Source of the DNA: Cellulomonas terrae
GTDB lineage: Bacteria; Actinomycetota; Actinomycetes; Actinomycetales; Cellulomonadaceae
Reading direction: 5' to 3'
Length of the DNA: 64,000 nt
Assembly (NCBI RefSeq): GCF_007990265.1
Contig: NZ_BJWH01000002.1
Coordinates: 62,001-126,000 of the forward strand
The position numbers and the translations under genes are program-made. The notes beneath the pieces are model-generated. The model did no database searches. It was not told the DNA's origin and was given only the letters and a program-made list of their open reading frames with translations. Shown piece after piece: positions 38,858 to 49,025 of this stretch (the stretch's first letter is position 1; the number at the start of each line of letters is the position of its first letter).

Positions 38858-40115
38858 CCCTGCACAGGACGTGTCCGGCGAGCTGGTCGAGCTCGAGATC
38901 GGCCCGGTGGCGCACGGCGGGCACTGCGTGGCCCGCCACGAGGGTCGCGTCATCTTCGTCCGGCACACGCTCCCCGGCGAGCGCGTCCGCGCGCGGCTGA
39001 CCGACGCGGGGGAGACGGCGAAGTTCTGGCGCGCCGACGCCGTCGAGGTGCTGGAGGCGTCGCCCGACCGGGTCGAGTCCGCCTGGCCCGCGGCCGGCGC
39101 CGGCGGCGTGGGCGGGGGAGAGCTCGCGCACGTGTCGCTGCCGGCCCAGCGGGCGTGGAAGGCGGCGGTGCTGTCCGAGCAGCTGCGCCGGCTCGCCAGG
39201 CTCGACCTCGACGTGCCGGTGCAGGCGGCTCCGGGCGACGACGAGCGTGGCGGCCTGGGCTGGCGCACCCGCATCGACCTCGTCACCGACGCGGAGGGGC
39301 GTGCGGGCATGCACGGCTTCCGGTCGCACGACATCCACCTGCTGGACTCGATGCCGCTGGCCAGCGAGGCGATCGCGGCGCTCGACCTGTTCGGCCGGCG
39401 TTGGTCGGGTGGCGCGCGCGTCGAGGCGATCGCCCCCTCCAGCGGTGACACCCCGCTCGTCCTCGTCGACGGTGCACCGTTCGACATCGGCCGAGGCCGC
39501 ATGGACGGCCGGCCGAACGCCCGCACGGCGGTCAAGGAGCACGTGCAGCGCGGCGAGGTCGGGTACGACTTCCGCGTCGCCGGAGCCGGCTTCTGGCAGG
39601 TCCACCGGGAGGCGCCCGACCTCCTGGTCGCGGCGGTGCTCGCCGGGCTGGGTGACGTCGACGGCGCTGCGGTCCTGGACCTGTACTCCGGTGCCGGGCT
39701 GTTCACCGCGCCGCTGTCCGACGCGGTCGGGGAGACCGGGGAGGTGATCTCCGTCGAGGGGGACGCCCGAGCCGTGAAGGACGCCCGCCGCAACCTGCAC
39801 GACCGTCGCAACGTCGAGCTCCACGCCGGGGACGTCGCCCAGGTGCTCACAGGTCGGCTGGACGCCGACTCCGACGTCGTGCACGCGGACGCGGTCGTGC
39901 TCGATCCGCCGCGGACCGGCGCGGGACGCAAGGTCGTCGCCGGGATTACCGAGCTGCGCCCGGAGCGGGTGGTCTACGTGGCGTGCGACCCGGCGGCGCT
40001 GGCCCGCGACATCGCGCTCTTCGCCGACGCCGGGTACGTGCTGACGGACCTGCAGGCCTACGACCTGTTCCCGATGACGCACCACCTCGAGGCCGTCGCC
40101 GTCCTGACGCGCTGA
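38847..40115 (+). CDS. TrmA/RumA-family RNA m5U methyltransferase lacking the Fe-S cysteines
   Basis: 422 aa. An N-terminal TRAM domain (about residues 8-65) is followed by the catalytic domain with SAM motif LDLYSGAGLFTAPL, VLDPPRTGAG and catalytic Cys in VYVACDPAALARD. These enzymes methylate uridine C5 in tRNA or 23S rRNA. Where RumA-like proteins carry four cysteines of a 4Fe-4S cluster before the conserved QRAWK, this protein reads WPAAGAGGVGGGELAHVSLP. Only two Cys exist in the whole protein. GTG 38847 overlaps the permease stop by 11 nt. The exact RNA target is not determined. Confidence 0.88.
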   Translation: MATDPAQDVSGELVELEIGPVAHGGHCVARHEGRVIFVRHTLPGERVRARLTDAGETAKFWRADAVEVLEASPDRVESAWPAAGAGGVGGGELAHVSLPAQRAWKAAVLSEQLRRLARLDLDVPVQAAPGDDERGGLGWRTRIDLVTDAEGRAGMHGFRSHDIHLLDSMPLASEAIAALDLFGRRWSGGARVEAIAPSSGDTPLVLVDGAPFDIGRGRMDGRPNARTAVKEHVQRGEVGYDFRVAGAGFWQVHREAPDLLVAAVLAGLGDVDGAAVLDLYSGAGLFTAPLSDAVGETGEVISVEGDARAVKDARRNLHDRRNVELHAGDVAQVLTGRLDADSDVVHADAVVLDPPRTGAGRKVVAGITELRPERVVYVACDPAALARDIALFADAGYVLTDLQAYDLFPMTHHLEAVAVLTR

Positions 40116-40217
40116 CGCCGGGCGTCGGGCGCTGACGCGGGTGCACAGGCCCGCGCCCGCGACTAGCGTGGAACGCGTCGCCGGACCGGCCACGGCCCGG
40201 CAGGGAGGAGCGGCACG

Positions 40218-40388
40218 GTGAGCGAGAAGGATGCGGTCAGCCGGCTGGCGGAGGCCAAGCGGCTGGTCACCCAGGAGCTGCACAAGCAGGGCACGCCCGA
40301 GTACGACCCGCGGTCGCACGAGCGTGCGATCGAGGCCGAGCGCAAGGCACAGGACGCCGTCGACGCGGAGCGGGCCGCGCGGAGCTGA
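40218..40388 (+). CDS. Small hypothetical helical protein
   Basis: 56 aa from GTG 40218 to TGA 40388. GGGAGGAG lies at 40203-40210, and TAGCGT at 40164-40169 could be its -10. The sequence VSEKDAVSRLAEAKRLVTQE and ERAIEAERKAQDAVDAERAA is strongly helical and highly charged. Codon usage has the strong third-position GC of real genes here. It is followed by a hairpin terminator. Function unknown. Confidence 0.65.
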   Translation: MSEKDAVSRLAEAKRLVTQELHKQGTPEYDPRSHERAIEAERKAQDAVDAERAARS

Positions 40389-40399
40389 GCACCGGTCCT

Positions 40400-40455
40400 G
40401 CGGGCCCCTGCGCACGCGGCGCGCCGATGTGGGACGCGCGTGCGCGGGGGCCCGC
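40400..40455 (+). terminator. Long-stem terminator before aconitase
   Basis: 19-bp stem with one G-U pair: GCGGGCCCCTGCGCACGCG (40400-40418) with CGCGTGCGCGGGGGCCCGC (40437-40455), 18-nt loop. It separates the small ORF from the aconitase promoter. Confidence 0.7.
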
Positions 40456-40462
40456 GAGCATG

Positions 40463-40480
40463 TATCTTGATGTCGAGATA
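40463..40480. promoter_or_regulatory. Palindrome TATCTTGA-TG-TCGAGATA upstream of aconitase
   Basis: An 18-bp inverted repeat with one mismatch in 8-bp arms, standing out as AT-rich in this GC-rich sequence. It ends about 20 nt before a TAGGCT -10 candidate (40500-40505), so it overlaps the -35 region and could be a repressor or activator site. It does not match the CAGNAC-type AcnR consensus as I know it. The binding factor is unknown. Confidence 0.55.
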
Positions 40481-40588
40481 AATCGTGATCCCGGCCGCCT
40501 AGGCTGAGAGGTCGCACCGCCCTGCGGTCCGGGTGACTACCCATCCCCGGCAGCACCATCGGCAGACTCGCCAGCGAAGGAGCCCCCC

Positions 40589-43333
<2,745 letters not shown>

Positions 43334-43349
43334 CGCGGGTCAGAGCCCC

Positions 43350-43380
43350 GAGCCCGGTCCCCTCAGCGGGGGCCGGGCTC
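43350..43380 (+). terminator. Aconitase terminator
   Basis: 13-bp stem with one G-U pair: GAGCCCGGTCCCC (43350-43362) and GGGGGCCGGGCTC (43368-43380), loop TCAGC. Confidence 0.8.
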
Positions 43381-43444
43381 GCGGCGTTCTCGGGGGTCCG
43401 GCCAGCCGCGTGGGCGTCGCCGTCGCGCACGCCGTCGGCGCCCC

Positions 43445-43450
43445 TACACT
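43445..43450 (+). promoter_or_regulatory. Probable -10 TACACT of the membrane-protein operon
   Basis: TACACT is 7 nt before the GTG at 43458, which fixes that start as a leaderless one. Confidence 0.5.
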
Positions 43451-43457
43451 CGCACCC

Positions 43458-44144
43458 GTGTCCGGACCCGCCGCCCCGCCCGACCTGCGCGCCCGTGCGC
43501 GGGCGAGCGGCAGCCTGGTCGCGCGACGCGCTCTCGACCAGCCGCTGCGGCGCATCGGGATCGGCGGCGCCCTCGTGCTCCTGGCCGCCACGGCGGCGTT
43601 CGGCGGGCTGCGCGAGCAGACGCAGGACGGTCCCGAGGTGCTCGTGGTCGACGCCCCCGTCGACGTCGCACCGTTCGAGCTGACCGTGCACCGCGTCGTG
43701 TGGACCACGGAGCTGCCGGGGCAGTACCTGTCCGACGACGGCAACCGCTGGGTGGGCGTCGTCGCCACGGTGCGCAACACGACCGACGCGGGCGTCCTCG
43801 GACACACCCTGAGGGACGCACTCACGCTCACCGACGTCGACGGCCTCGTGCAGGAGCCCAGGACGCTCGTCCCCGGTGTGGCGGCCAGCTCGATCGCGGT
43901 GCTGGCGGACGGCTCGTCCCTCAGCCCCGTCCAGCCGGGTCTGACCTACGAGGCCGCGTTCCTCTTCGAGCAGGACGGGTCCGTCGCGCCGCCCACGAGC
44001 GCGACCGTGCTCGTGCAGCGGCAGAGGTGGGGCACCGGCATCCTCGACCCGACCGTCAGCTGGCGGGAGCCGACGACGACGCTGCGGGGCGAGCTCGACG
44101 TCCGCGAGGCCCGCTCGGACGCGGATGCGGAGGGCGGGTCGTGA
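43458..44144 (+). CDS. Single-pass membrane protein with extracellular domain (operon gene 1)
   Basis: 228 aa, unknown function. A basic cytosolic arm of about 35 residues precedes one helix (IGIGGALVLLAATAAFGGL), followed by an extracellular beta-rich domain with FELTVHRVVWTTELPG, RWVGVVATVRNTTDAGVLG and TLVPGVAASSIAVLADGSSL. This resembles DUF4352-like immunoglobulin-type folds. GTG 43458 fits the TACACT spacing; the open frame to 43410 is not used. The stop overlaps the next start (GTGA). The three consecutive genes share this topology and probably form one complex. Confidence 0.75.
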   Translation: MSGPAAPPDLRARARASGSLVARRALDQPLRRIGIGGALVLLAATAAFGGLREQTQDGPEVLVVDAPVDVAPFELTVHRVVWTTELPGQYLSDDGNRWVGVVATVRNTTDAGVLGHTLRDALTLTDVDGLVQEPRTLVPGVAASSIAVLADGSSLSPVQPGLTYEAAFLFEQDGSVAPPTSATVLVQRQRWGTGILDPTVSWREPTTTLRGELDVREARSDADAEGGS

Positions 44145-44782
44145 GCGTTCCCGATCCCACGGCACCGGTGGTTCCCGCCACGCGGGTGCGCCGGTCCCGC
44201 GGGCAGACCGTCGGCGCAGCTGCGGCCGTGCTCGCTGCCCTGGCCGTCGGCCACGTCGTCGTCAGCGCCTTCCCGGTCGACGACCGCGTGTCCGCGCCGT
44301 TCGTCCGGCCGACGGTCGTCGGGGAGACGGTCGAGCTCCGCTACGCGCGGCTGACGGCCGGCGAACCGACCGGCTCGACCGTCGTGAGCCCGGTCGCCTC
44401 GTCGCTGCTCTCCACACCCGGCGTGTTCCTCACGGTTCCCCTGACCATCGTGGCGAGCGGGCAGCCGCGCCTGATCTCCTTCGCGGAGCTGCTCGGCGGC
44501 GACGGTCGCACCTACACGGTGTTCACGAGCGGGCGTTCCTCGTTCCTGGCGGGGACCGCGCAGCCCGGTGTGCCGCGCTACGCCACCGTGAGCGTCGAGG
44601 TCCCGCCCGAGGCCCTGCCGGGCGCGCACCTGCGCATCGGGCTGAACCAGGAGGACCAGCGGGCCGACGACCTCGCCGACATCGACCTCGGTATCACGCA
44701 GGCCGACGCGGACGCGTGGGCTGCGGACGACACACCCGTGCCGGTGCCCCCGCGCTCCGACGAGCCCCCGGAGCAGCCGTGA
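44141..44782 (+). CDS. Single-pass membrane protein with extracellular domain (operon gene 2)
   Basis: 213 aa, unknown function. The N-terminal arm (MSVPDPTAPVVPATRVRRSR) precedes the helix TVGAAAAVLAALAVGHVVVSA, and then an extracellular domain with VGETVELRYARLTAGEPTG, GVFLTVPLTIVASGQPRLI and HLRIGLNQEDQRADDLADI. The fold again looks like an immunoglobulin-type sandwich. The Pro-rich tail is acidic. GTG 44141 overlaps the previous stop and its stop overlaps gene 3. Confidence 0.75.
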   Translation: MSVPDPTAPVVPATRVRRSRGQTVGAAAAVLAALAVGHVVVSAFPVDDRVSAPFVRPTVVGETVELRYARLTAGEPTGSTVVSPVASSLLSTPGVFLTVPLTIVASGQPRLISFAELLGGDGRTYTVFTSGRSSFLAGTAQPGVPRYATVSVEVPPEALPGAHLRIGLNQEDQRADDLADIDLGITQADADAWAADDTPVPVPPRSDEPPEQP

Positions 44783-45432
44783 GCACCCCGAGCGTCCCGC
44801 CGGCACCAGAGGCACCTGTCGTCGGGTGGTGGCGCCGCAACCGGTGGGCGCTGGTCACCCTGCCCGTGGCGCTCGCGCTCGCGCTCGTCGCGTCGGGTGA
44901 CCGCGTCCGCACCCTGTGGTGGGAGCAGGACCTGCGTCGGCCCACGACGGTCGCTGCCGGCGGTACGGGTGACTTCCACCAGCGGGTGTACGACGGGCTG
45001 GGCGGCACCCTGCCGATCGACGTGCAGGTGCACCTCGACGGCGTCGACGACGCGACGACCCTGCCCGACCAGATGGAGCTGCCGGACGGCACCCGTGCGG
45101 TGCAGGTGGACCTGACCCTGAGCGCCAACCCGGACAGCGTGCTCTCCGGGTGCGTGCTCGCGGTGCGCGACGCGACCGGCACGCGGTACGACTACGTGTC
45201 GAACGCATGGGGTGCGTTCCAGGCCGTGATCCCGTGCGTCCCCGAGGACACCCCCGGTCCGCGGGCATCGTTGGGTGACCTGGACGAGAAGCTCAGCGAC
45301 CCGGAGACGGCGCCCCGGCCGGCCACGTGGTCCGTCTCGCGGGTGGTCGTCGTCCCCGAGGAGACCGAGGTCACCGAGGTGGTGCTGTGGTGGCAGAAGC
45401 CGCAGTACCTGCTGCTCGAGGTGCCGGGCTAG
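44779..45432 (+). CDS. Single-pass membrane protein with extracellular domain (operon gene 3)
   Basis: 217 aa, unknown function. A short arm ending WWRRNRW precedes the helix ALVTLPVALALALVASGD, then an extracellular domain with DLRRPTTVAAGGTGDFHQRV, MELPDGTRAVQVDLTLSANP, SGCVLAVRDATG and AVIPCVPEDTPG. The two Cys of the domain may form a disulfide. GTG 44779 overlaps gene 2. Its TAG stop shares the tetranucleotide CTAG with the stop of the convergent gene. Confidence 0.75.
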   Translation: MSTPSVPPAPEAPVVGWWRRNRWALVTLPVALALALVASGDRVRTLWWEQDLRRPTTVAAGGTGDFHQRVYDGLGGTLPIDVQVHLDGVDDATTLPDQMELPDGTRAVQVDLTLSANPDSVLSGCVLAVRDATGTRYDYVSNAWGAFQAVIPCVPEDTPGPRASLGDLDEKLSDPETAPRPATWSVSRVVVVPEETEVTEVVLWWQKPQYLLLEVPG

Positions 45433-46757
45433 ACCTCGGTCGCCACCGGCTCCGGTGCCGCAGCGGCCGCCTGGCCCGCGAGGATGCGGTCCACACCGGC
45501 CGCGAGCAGCGCCATCGTCACCGTCAGGCCGACGGCGGTCGCGACGGAGGCCACCATGGGGAAGAACGCGTGCCACGTGAAGAGGTCCTGCGGACCGACG
45601 ATCGCGCGGCCGAGCAGGAGGATCCCTTCCTCGATGCGCGTGGCGGCGAGGAACGCGAGCGCGAACACGAGCATGGGTCCGAGCCCGGCGACCGCGAGGC
45701 GGCGCAGCCCGTCGGTGAGGGCGGTGAAGCGGCTCCGCACGTCGCCGACGACGGGTGCGGCGGCCTCGGTCGTCCAACGACGCACCGGAGCCGGCAGCCG
45801 CTGCCACGCGGCCAGGCGGACGCGCGGCTGCAACGGCGGCGGTGCCGCCAGCTTGTGCCCGTAGACGACCGCACCCACGGTGAGCCACGCGAGCGGGATG
45901 ACGACGAGGTCGTCGAGGTTGCCCAGCACCCCGGCGACCACGTCGACGACGGCGTCGACCGGCGCGGCGACCGGGCCCAGCGCGTCGAGCAGCGTGAGCC
46001 ACCAGTCGAGCACGATCGACACGGCCCGCCTGCTCTCGACCCATGCCCAGAGCTCGTCGATCAGCTCCGTCGCGAACGCCGCCACGGCCAGCAGCCAGAA
46101 CGCCTCGACGTACGCACCCGCGAAGCCGAGCACCCGGCGGTGGCTCCGCCCCTCCCACCGGCCGAGCAGCCAGCGGAGCACGACCGCCACCACGACCAGG
46201 GCGACCAGGCCCCAGCCGGTGGCGAGCTCCGAGAACCCACCGTCGGGACCGTCCCCGGTCAAGGAGAACCCGTTCTCCCGGAACTCCCGGAACGCCGCCG
46301 TGTTGAGGAACCGCGACCGGTCCTCGTCCAACAGCCCGTACGAGGCGTACAGCGCGAGGAACGGTACGAACACCGAGGCGAGCACGTCGATCAGGCCGCG
46401 CTCGTGCCCGGACGCGGCGTCCGCGGGACCGGCCGTGCGCCCGATGGCGGCCAGCGCAGGCAGGTCACGCCGCAGCACGTGCAGCATGGCGACGATGCCG
46501 GCGACCATGCTCAACGGAGCGAGCACGAGCACCGCCCAGCCGAGCGTGTTGTTCACGGTCGAGGCGTTGACGGCTGCCCACCCGGCGGCGTGCCGCCCGG
46601 CCACGGCGAGCAGCGCGATCACCAGCAGCAACGGCCACGAGCGGGCCCAGAGCCGTGCGCCGCGCGCCACGACGGCACCGAGGTCGCGCAGCCAGGGGCG
46701 CAGGCCGGAGGCCGGTGCGGGGGCGGTGGTCGGTGCGTCGGTCACGGCGGACATCAT
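45429..46757 (-). CDS. Polytopic membrane protein of unknown function
   Basis: 442 aa with about seven to eight hydrophobic segments, for example PLLLVIALLAVAGRHAAGWA, LGWAVLVLAPLSMVAGIVAM, VLASVFVPFLALYASYGLL, GWGLVALVVVAVVLRWLLGR and MLVFALAFLAATRIEEGILL. There are no transporter or enzyme motifs that I recognise. The start is one of two adjacent ATGs (46757 or 46754). It is convergent with the three small membrane-protein genes, sharing stop bases. It is the last gene of the minus-strand run from guaB1. Confidence 0.72.
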   Translation of the reverse strand: MMSAVTDAPTTAPAPASGLRPWLRDLGAVVARGARLWARSWPLLLVIALLAVAGRHAAGWAAVNASTVNNTLGWAVLVLAPLSMVAGIVAMLHVLRRDLPALAAIGRTAGPADAASGHERGLIDVLASVFVPFLALYASYGLLDEDRSRFLNTAAFREFRENGFSLTGDGPDGGFSELATGWGLVALVVVAVVLRWLLGRWEGRSHRRVLGFAGAYVEAFWLLAVAAFATELIDELWAWVESRRAVSIVLDWWLTLLDALGPVAAPVDAVVDVVAGVLGNLDDLVVIPLAWLTVGAVVYGHKLAAPPPLQPRVRLAAWQRLPAPVRRWTTEAAAPVVGDVRSRFTALTDGLRRLAVAGLGPMLVFALAFLAATRIEEGILLLGRAIVGPQDLFTWHAFFPMVASVATAVGLTVTMALLAAGVDRILAGQAAAAAPEPVATEV

Positions 46758-46788
46758 CCCCCGCGGGACTGCTGGTGGGGCGGCGATC

Positions 46789-47688
46789 TCAGGAGGTGGT
46801 GAGCGCAGCCTCCAGCAGGCCGACGAGGGTGCGCGTCGACGTCCCGTGCTCGTCGTCGCGGTCGGGGTTCGCCTCGGCGACGACGAGGCCGGACCAGCCG
46901 GGGGCGGCCGCGAGCGTGGCGAGCAGGTCGGTCAGCACCGGCGGGGTCAGGCCGCTCCGGTACTGGGGGATGTCGGCGAGCGCCAGCGTGAACATGTCGA
47001 GGACGTCGACGTCGAGGTGCACGAGGAAGCCGTCGGCGGCAGCGCCGACGGCGGTCACGGCCCGGTGCGCGGCGGCGGCCGGGTCCGCCAGCACCGTCGA
47101 CGCGGGGATCCGGACGGACGGGACGAGGCCGTGCACGTCCTCCTCGGCGTCGGCGAAGCCCACGAAGCACAACCGGGCGGCGGTCAGGAGCGGGCGACGA
47201 GGTCCGAGCCCGGCGAGGACGTCGTGGGTGCCCGGCAGGTCCAGCAGGTGGGCCACGCCCATCGAGTCCGCGATGGGCTCCTCCGGGTGGTCCGCGGGCA
47301 GCTGCAGGTCCTGACCGCCGTCGACGTAGACGAGCCCCAGGTCGCGCCCGGCGTCCGCGCACGCGGCGAGGACCGCGAGGGTCACCGTGCACTCGCCGCC
47401 GAGGACGACCGGGACGTGCCCTGCCGACAGCACCGGAGCCAGCGCAGACCGGGCCTCCTGGAGGACGGCGGCGACCCGGTGCACGTCGTGCGGCGTGGTG
47501 TGCTCGGGCGGGTCGGGGCGCCAGCGGGCGAGTGTCGTGTCGCCGTGGTCGACCACGCGACGGCGGGTGCGTTCGAGTGCGGGCACCAGTCCGGCGGCAC
47601 GCAGCGCGGCGGGGGAGCGTTCCAGGCCGGGGGCGTGCGCGGCGGCGCTGGACGGCACCCCGAGGACGCCGAGGGTTCGGGTCGGCAT
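46789..47688 (-). CDS. Arginase/agmatinase-family protein with lost metal-binding histidines
   Basis: 299 aa. The ureohydrolase fold is recognisable: HVPVVLGGECTVTLAVLAAC aligns with the GGDHS segment, LGLVYVDGGQDLQLP with IDAHxD, and GFLVHLDVDVLDMF with SxDxDxxDP. In active binuclear-Mn enzymes the His of GGDH and of DAHxD bind metal; here they are Cys and Gly (GGEC, DGGQD). All four Asp ligands remain. Catalysis as an arginase is therefore doubtful, and a changed metal centre or a non-enzymatic role is possible. ATG 47688 lies 6 nt after TAGCGT (47695-47700, minus). Confidence 0.82.
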   Translation of the reverse strand: MPTRTLGVLGVPSSAAAHAPGLERSPAALRAAGLVPALERTRRRVVDHGDTTLARWRPDPPEHTTPHDVHRVAAVLQEARSALAPVLSAGHVPVVLGGECTVTLAVLAACADAGRDLGLVYVDGGQDLQLPADHPEEPIADSMGVAHLLDLPGTHDVLAGLGPRRPLLTAARLCFVGFADAEEDVHGLVPSVRIPASTVLADPAAAAHRAVTAVGAAADGFLVHLDVDVLDMFTLALADIPQYRSGLTPPVLTDLLATLAAAPGWSGLVVAEANPDRDDEHGTSTRTLVGLLEAALTTS

Positions 47689-47694
47689 CCCGCC

Positions 47695-47700
47695 ACGCTA
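47695..47700 (-). promoter_or_regulatory. Probable -10 TAGCGT of the arginase-like gene
   Basis: On the minus strand it lies 6 nt before the ATG at 47688, so this gene may be transcribed separately from the upstream run. Confidence 0.45.
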
Positions 47701-47717
47701 GGAGGTCGGTCCGACAC

Positions 47718-48134
47718 TCACCGGGACGTCACGGCCGCGTACGAGCGGCGGACCGCCTCCTCGAGGACGCCGAGGTCGATCGCGTCGAGGTCCTTGATGT
47801 AGAGGCAGCTCGCTCCGGTCGTGTGCGGGCCGAGCCCCGCGAGCAGGTCGGCGTGCGACTCGGTGCCGTCGGCGAGGTACACCGTCGTGGCGGCCTTGCG
47901 CGGTGAGAAGCCCGCGGCGATCGCGTCGCCCTGCCTGCCCGACGCGTACTCGTAGTGGTAGCTGCCGAAGCCGACGATGGACGGCCCCCACATCTGCGGC
48001 TGCTCACCGGTGACGCGGGTCATCAGCTCGACGAGGCGGCGGGCGTCGCGGCGACGCACCGGGTGCTCCACGGCCGCGAGGAACGCGTCGACGTCGGCGT
48101 CGGTCGGGGTGGTCTTGTTGGGCTCGTTCGCCAT
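47718..48134 (-). CDS. DUF1801 protein (YdhG-like)
   Basis: 138 aa. Family features: VDAFLAAVEHPVRRRDARRL and LMTRVTGEQPQMWGPSIVGF, then YHYEYASGRQGD, GFSPRKAATTVYLADG and SCLYIKDLDAIDLGVLEEAV. Small cytosolic protein of unclear role, sometimes described as iron-chaperone-like by fold only. ATG 48134 follows GATACT by 6 nt. It lies 20 nt after the phosphotransferase gene. Confidence 0.88.
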   Translation of the reverse strand: MANEPNKTTPTDADVDAFLAAVEHPVRRRDARRLVELMTRVTGEQPQMWGPSIVGFGSYHYEYASGRQGDAIAAGFSPRKAATTVYLADGTESHADLLAGLGPHTTGASCLYIKDLDAIDLGVLEEAVRRSYAAVTSR

Positions 48135-48154
48135 GGCGCCAGTATCCCGCGAGA

Positions 48155-49024
48155 TCAGTCGGCGAGCGCCTGCGCGATCCCGTGGCGCCCGATCTCCGCG
48201 AGGGTGGGGTGGTCCACGGGGTGCATCTGCAGGACCACCGCCATGTGCAGCGCCCACGCCTGCGCACGCCGCCACGTCGCGTCGTCGGTGGCCAGCCGCT
48301 CCCGGAACGCCGCGCGTCCGTCGGCGTCGAACGTCAGCCACGCGGTCGACAGGTCGGAGGCCGGGTCGCCGGACGTCACGTCGCCGAAGTCGATGACCGC
48401 GCGCAGCACACCGTCGTGCACCAGCAGGTTGGCCGGGTGGGGGTCGCCGTGCAGCCACACGGCCGGACCGTCCCACGCCGGGGCGGCGGCCAGGTCGCGC
48501 CAGCGCTCGAGGACGCGGTCGGCCTCCGGCAGCCCGAGCCGGTCCAGCCGTTCGCGCAGCGGCTGCTCGCGCGGCGCGACGGGGACGCCGCGGTACGGGT
48601 TCACCGGCGCGTCGTCCGGGGCCGGGCGGTGCAGCGCGGCGAACACGTCGGCCAGCGCCGGCGCCCACGCCGAGCGGCCGGCGACCGGCGTGTGGTGCGC
48701 GGCGACCGCGTCGAACCAGGGGACGACGCTCCACGCCCACGGGTAGGTGGACGACGGCACGCCCACCCGGACGGGGGTCGGGACGTCGACCGGGAGCAGC
48801 GGCGCGAGCACGGGGAGCCAGCGCTGCTCGTGCACGACGAGAGGAGCAGAGACCGCCCGGACGGGGAACCGCGCGGCCAGGTGCTCCCCGACGCGCCACA
48901 GCGCGTTGTCCCACCCGGTGCCCGCCCAGGTCAGTGGCAGGTCGGCCAGGTCGGGGTGCTGCTCGCGCAGCAGGGTGCGCGCGAGATCGGCCGTGACCTC
49001 GATCTCCGGGACGGGATGCACCAC
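48155..49024 (-). CDS. Aminoglycoside-phosphotransferase-fold kinase
   Basis: 289 aa. The kinase-like fold has LTWAGTGWDNALWRVGEHLA at the nucleotide-binding lobe, the Brenner motif VWLHGDPHPANLLVHDG with catalytic Asp, and VIDFGDVTSGDPASDLS with the Mg2+-binding Asp. Despite the name, most chromosomal members phosphorylate small metabolites. GTG 49024 (or GTG 49021) starts 1 nt after the Nudix stop, giving tight coupling. The substrate is unknown. The open frame continues through the Nudix gene but this is a shadow. Confidence 0.88.
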   Translation of the reverse strand: MVHPVPEIEVTADLARTLLREQHPDLADLPLTWAGTGWDNALWRVGEHLAARFPVRAVSAPLVVHEQRWLPVLAPLLPVDVPTPVRVGVPSSTYPWAWSVVPWFDAVAAHHTPVAGRSAWAPALADVFAALHRPAPDDAPVNPYRGVPVAPREQPLRERLDRLGLPEADRVLERWRDLAAAPAWDGPAVWLHGDPHPANLLVHDGVLRAVIDFGDVTSGDPASDLSTAWLTFDADGRAAFRERLATDDATWRRAQAWALHMAVVLQMHPVDHPTLAEIGRHGIAQALAD

Positions 49025-49025
49025 G

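Noticed and set aside
40389-40588. AcnR-type operator upstream of aconitase
   Set aside because: The palindrome present (TATCTTGA/TCGAGATA) differs from the CAGNAC-GTNCTG form, so no regulator was named.
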